Assembly (NCBI GenBank): GCA_017478515.1
Contig: JAFVDH010000005.1
Location: 1 to 64,000 of the forward strand
Source of the DNA: a bacterium
GTDB lineage: Bacteria; Cyanobacteriota; Vampirovibrionia; Gastranaerophilales; Gastranaerophilaceae
Reading direction: 5' to 3'
Length of the DNA stretch: 64,000 nucleotides
Shown: one piece after another, positions 61,701-64,000 of the stretch
How the letters are laid out: the number at the start of each line of letters is the position of its first letter
Position numbering within the stretch: position 1 is the first letter of the stretch
Position numbers and translations under genes: made by a program
Notes under the pieces: model-generated
The model's database searches: none
Seen by the model: the letters and a program-made list of their open reading frames with translations, nothing else
What the model was told of the DNA's origin: nothing

Positions 61701-62735
61701 ATGAAAAACCAATTAGAATTAATTTTAAAAAATGCAGAAACAGACTTAGAAAAAGCTCAAAGCATTAATGATATAGAAGAAATAAAACTAAAATATTTAA
61801 GCAGAAAAGGTGAATTAAATTCAATCAAGAAGAATTTAAAAGATTTGTCTGACGAAGATAAAAGAGTAGTCGGAGCATTTGCAAACGAAATTGCCCAAAA
61901 ACTTGAAACTGAAGTAAAGTCAAAATACGAAGAATTTTATAAAAAAGAATTGGACGAAAAATTAAAATGTGAAAAAATAGATGTAACATTACCGGGAAAA
62001 AGCATTCCAATGGGTAAAATACACCCTATAACTCAAACAATAAATGAGATAACGGAAATATTCCACACCCTTGGTTTTACGGTAGCACCTGACAAGAATT
62101 CACCTGAAGTTGAAACAGAATATTACCACTTTGACGGCTTAAACTTTCCAAAAGACCATCCGGCAAGAGATATGCAAGATACATTCTATACAACTCTTGC
62201 ACCAAATGTAATATTAAGAGGTCAAACGTCAGGGGCACAAGTAAGAGTAATGGAGGAAATGAAACCTCCAATCAGAATAATTGCACCCGGAAGAGTTTAC
62301 AGAAACGAAAATGTAAATTCAAGAAAAAATAATTTCTTCCACCAAATCGAGGGGCTGTATGTTGATAAAAATGTAAGTTTTAGTGATTTAAAAGGAATTT
62401 TAAACGAATTTTTAAGATTATATTTTGGTGCATCAAGACCAACAAGATTCAGAAGTTCATTCTTCCCATTTACAGAGCCGTCAGTTGAAATTGACGTTCA
62501 GTGTATAATGTGTCAGGGAAAAGGCTGCAGAACTTGCTCGGGAACAGGCTGGTTAGAAATTCTTGGTGCAGGAATGGTTGATGTAAATGTACTAAAAGGC
62601 GTTGGAATAGATCCTGAAGTATACAGCGGATTTGCATTTGGTATGGGTGTTGAAAGACTTGCAATGCTAAAATACGCAATCGATGACATCAGATTATTCT
62701 TCAATAATGACGAAAGATTTTTAAAGCAATTTTAA
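61701..62735 (+). CDS. pheS: Phenylalanyl-tRNA synthetase alpha subunit
   Basis: PheS (344 aa) charges tRNA-Phe as part of an alpha2-beta2 enzyme. It has an N-terminal coiled coil (about 1-90), then the class II core: motif 1 around HPITQTINEITEIF, motif 2 PGRVYRNENVNSRKNNFFHQIEGLYV, and motif 3 GFAFGMGVERLAMLKYAIDDIR. A CQGKGCRTCSGTGW cysteine cluster, a frequent insertion, may bind zinc. pheT does not follow in this window. Confidence 0.96.
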   Translation: MKNQLELILKNAETDLEKAQSINDIEEIKLKYLSRKGELNSIKKNLKDLSDEDKRVVGAFANEIAQKLETEVKSKYEEFYKKELDEKLKCEKIDVTLPGKSIPMGKIHPITQTINEITEIFHTLGFTVAPDKNSPEVETEYYHFDGLNFPKDHPARDMQDTFYTTLAPNVILRGQTSGAQVRVMEEMKPPIRIIAPGRVYRNENVNSRKNNFFHQIEGLYVDKNVSFSDLKGILNEFLRLYFGASRPTRFRSSFFPFTEPSVEIDVQCIMCQGKGCRTCSGTGWLEILGAGMVDVNVLKGVGIDPEVYSGFAFGMGVERLAMLKYAIDDIRLFFNNDERFLKQF

Positions 62736-62741
62736 AACATT

Positions 62742-62773
62742 AGGTTGGGGTACACTTCAAGAAACCCCAACCT
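62742..62773. terminator. Candidate terminator between pheS and the 82-aa gene
   Basis: A 9-bp stem (62742-62750 with 62765-62773), 14-base loop. On the minus strand it is followed by AATGTTTTAAAATT; there is no T-tract on the plus strand. Confidence 0.55.
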
Positions 62774-62864
62774 GGATTACTAAAAGATTCTCTTCTGTTT
62801 ATAGTCTTGTTGGATTAAACTTCAACCGACAATACTATTATTTGGTAGGTCTGCCCATCTATCA

Positions 62865-63113
62865 CTACCACTTGATTACGTCAATTACCTTTTTTAAAAT
62901 GTCTTTCACCTTTCCCCAAACACCACCCCCGTCTTTTTTCTCATTGGCAGCTTCAGCTTGTTTAGCATCATTTTTACTAGACAGTGTCACAGAATCTCCT
63001 GCTCCACCTTTTAGTAAAGATATTTGTTCATTATCTTTTGCAACAGTTCGTTGACCTGACTTTGGAAGATAGCCATTAGAATAGTTCCCGAAATTTGAAT
63101 TAATGTTTGTCAT
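62865..63113 (-). CDS. Small protein ending in a GGG-linked cationic amphipathic helix
   Basis: Not recognised (82 aa). The N-terminal 60 residues are polar and Asn/Ser/Lys/Ala-rich, ending EAANEKKDGGG. The last 18 residues, VWGKVKDILKKVIDVIKW, form an amphipathic helix with five Lys and two Asp, hydrophobics on one face and Trp near both ends. This resembles membrane-active peptides (phenol-soluble modulin or leaderless-bacteriocin type) behind a glycine boundary; it could also be a membrane-binding anchor. AAGGAG precedes the ATG. No transporter or immunity gene is adjacent. A pentanucleotide repeat lies 77 bases upstream. Confidence 0.72.
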   Translation of the reverse strand: MTNINSNFGNYSNGYLPKSGQRTVAKDNEQISLLKGGAGDSVTLSSKNDAKQAEAANEKKDGGGVWGKVKDILKKVIDVIKW

Positions 63114-63189
63114 GTAAAACTCCTTTTTTATATTACCTTATTTCTAATACTTTTTATTTCGGCAACATGGTTAAAAAGCTTTAGTACTC

Positions 63190-63219
63190 CACATCACATC
63201 ATATCATATCATATCATAT
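63190..63219. repeat. Pentanucleotide tandem repeat upstream of the 82-aa gene
   Basis: Six units of five bases: two CACAT (63190-63199) then four CATAT (63200-63219). The array lies in the 259-base gap between the 82-aa gene start (63113) and the uvrB stop (63373), probably within the promoter region of the small gene. Confidence 0.85.
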
Positions 63220-63372
63220 AGGGCATTATACTTGAGTTTCAGCCATTTTAAAATTCATATTTACAAAAGTTAACAATTTTATTAAAAATTGTCAGAATAC
63301 AGTAATATATGCATTCTTGAGAACACAGTATTTATTCAAGTTTCAGTAGACTGTGGTTTCACCTCAACAAAA

Positions 63373-64000
63373 TTAAACCATTTCTCTAAGTTTTTTAAGC
63401 TGGTCTCTGATTTGTGCCGCACGCTCAAAATCAAGAATTTTAGCAGCCTTTTTCATATCTTTTTCAAGCTTATCAATTAACTTAGGCAAATCTTTTTTCT
63501 CAATACCCAGTTCAACCATTTCTTCCGCAACAATATCTTCTAAGTTTCTGTAACTTGCCACAAGGGCAAGAAGATTATTTTCAATCGGTTTTTTAATAGT
63601 TTGAGGGATAATACCGTATTTAGAGTTATAATCCATTTGTAATTTGCGTCTACGTTCGGTTTCATCAATTGCAGATTTCATTGAATCTGTCATAACATCA
63701 GCATACATAATAACTTCCCCGCAAGAATTACGTGCAGCACGGCCAATTGTTTGGATTAAACTTGTTTCAGAACGCAAAAAGCCCTCTTTATCAGCATCCA
63801 TAATTGCTACAAGTGAAACTTCGGGTATATCCAGCCCCTCACGAAGAAGATTTACACCGACAAGAACATCAAATTCCCCAAGCCTTAAATCTCTCAAAAT
63901 TTCAATACGTTCTATGGATTTTATTTCACTGTGAAGATATCTGACCTTTATACCCTCAGATACAAAGAAATCCGTTAAATCCTCTGCCATTTTTTTGGTG
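63373..64000 (-). CDS. uvrB: Excinuclease ABC subunit B, C-terminal part
   Basis: The 3' portion of uvrB; the frame continues past the right edge. Visible are helicase motifs V and VI ([50 protein letters not shown]) and the C-terminal UVR coiled-coil motif ([32 protein letters not shown]), which contacts UvrC. UvrB is the damage-recognition helicase of nucleotide excision repair. The first in-frame ATG in the window (63990) is internal, not the start. Confidence 0.96.
   Translation of the reverse strand, partial: TKKMAEDLTDFFVSEGIKVRYLHSEIKSIERIEILRDLRLGEFDVLVGVNLLREGLDIPEVSLVAIMDADKEGFLRSETSLIQTIGRAARNSCGEVIMYADVMTDSMKSAIDETERRRKLQMDYNSKYGIIPQTIKKPIENNLLALVASYRNLEDIVAEEMVELGIEKKDLPKLIDKLEKDMKKAAKILDFERAAQIRDQLKKLREMV

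Noticed and set aside
1-64000. tRNA genes, rRNA genes, CRISPR arrays, tmRNA, SRP RNA
   Set aside because: No T-loop GGTTCGAATCC patterns, spaced direct repeats or known RNA cores were seen; small RNAs could still be missed without covariance models.

Overview
The window is AT-rich, gene-dense bacterial chromosome with no tRNA, rRNA, CRISPR array or complete mobile element. Several traits point to a non-photosynthetic relative of cyanobacteria (Melainabacteria/Vampirovibrionia, probably the gut order Gastranaerophilales). These are a Ycf23-type (DUF561) protein, SepF next to YggS, a SigF-like sigma factor joined to the prepilin peptidase gene, pilins of the GFTLAEVLITLAIIG type, a Gram-negative envelope (Lpt export, KDO-8-phosphate synthase, TolC-like protein), and flagella. 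This placement is inferred from protein families and was not checked against a database.

Layout. 1-9 kb: edge of an unidentified gene, a GAF-GGDEF-HD-GYP c-di-GMP protein, pilT-recO (overlapping), two small hypotheticals, a pilin, an HI0933/BaiN flavoprotein and folK, and a GH38 mannosidase. 10-17.5 kb: TolC-like protein, GH57 branching enzyme, rpsT, a small sigma-70 protein, and an operon of an acyl-CoA dehydratase-activase relative, a membrane protein and miaA. 17.5-27 kb: two short proteins with a VSFKA/VAFKG tag, the ppiC-pepP-trmH-dnaA operon, an acyltransferase, an XRE regulator, Ycf23, a PDZ-less HtrA-like protease and a Cys-containing ESAGSLA-repeat protein. 27-35 kb: nadB-nadC, glnA, and an operon joining a divergent HD-GYP protein to lptB, an LptF/G permease and a phosphodiester glycosidase. 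35-41 kb: metK with a C_GCAxxG protein, a formyltransferase, an endonuclease IV homologue and an acyl-ACP thioesterase; then yggS-sepF. 41-45.7 kb: flagellar fliJ-fliK-flgD-flgE. 45.8-51 kb: two very large paralogous DHH-DHHA1 proteins carrying a VSFTG tag at the same position. 51-58.5 kb: SigF-like sigma plus pilD, an ECF sigma/anti-sigma pair, manC, a GT-C-like membrane protein and a degenerate histidine phosphatase. 58.7-64 kb: rpsL-rpsG (no fusA/tuf after them), twin small HTH proteins, kdsA-MBL hydrolase-pheS, a small protein ending in a cationic amphipathic helix, and the 3' part of uvrB.

How the genes fit together. pilT, the pilin, pilD and the SigF-like factor form a type IV pilus theme. 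The flagellar cluster and c-di-GMP proteins add motility and its control. kdsA, lptB, lptF/G, manC, the GT-C-like protein and the acyltransferase serve envelope polysaccharide and LPS.

The most unusual signals are four: the short [VA][SA]F[KT][GA] tag shared by proteins of unrelated architecture that lack Sec signals; the giant duplicated DHH proteins; the ESAGSLA-repeat peptide; and the GGG-amphipathic-helix peptide whose upstream region carries a pentanucleotide repeat. Many genes also have a TATAAT box 6-11 bases before the ATG and no Shine-Dalgarno, suggesting leaderless transcripts.
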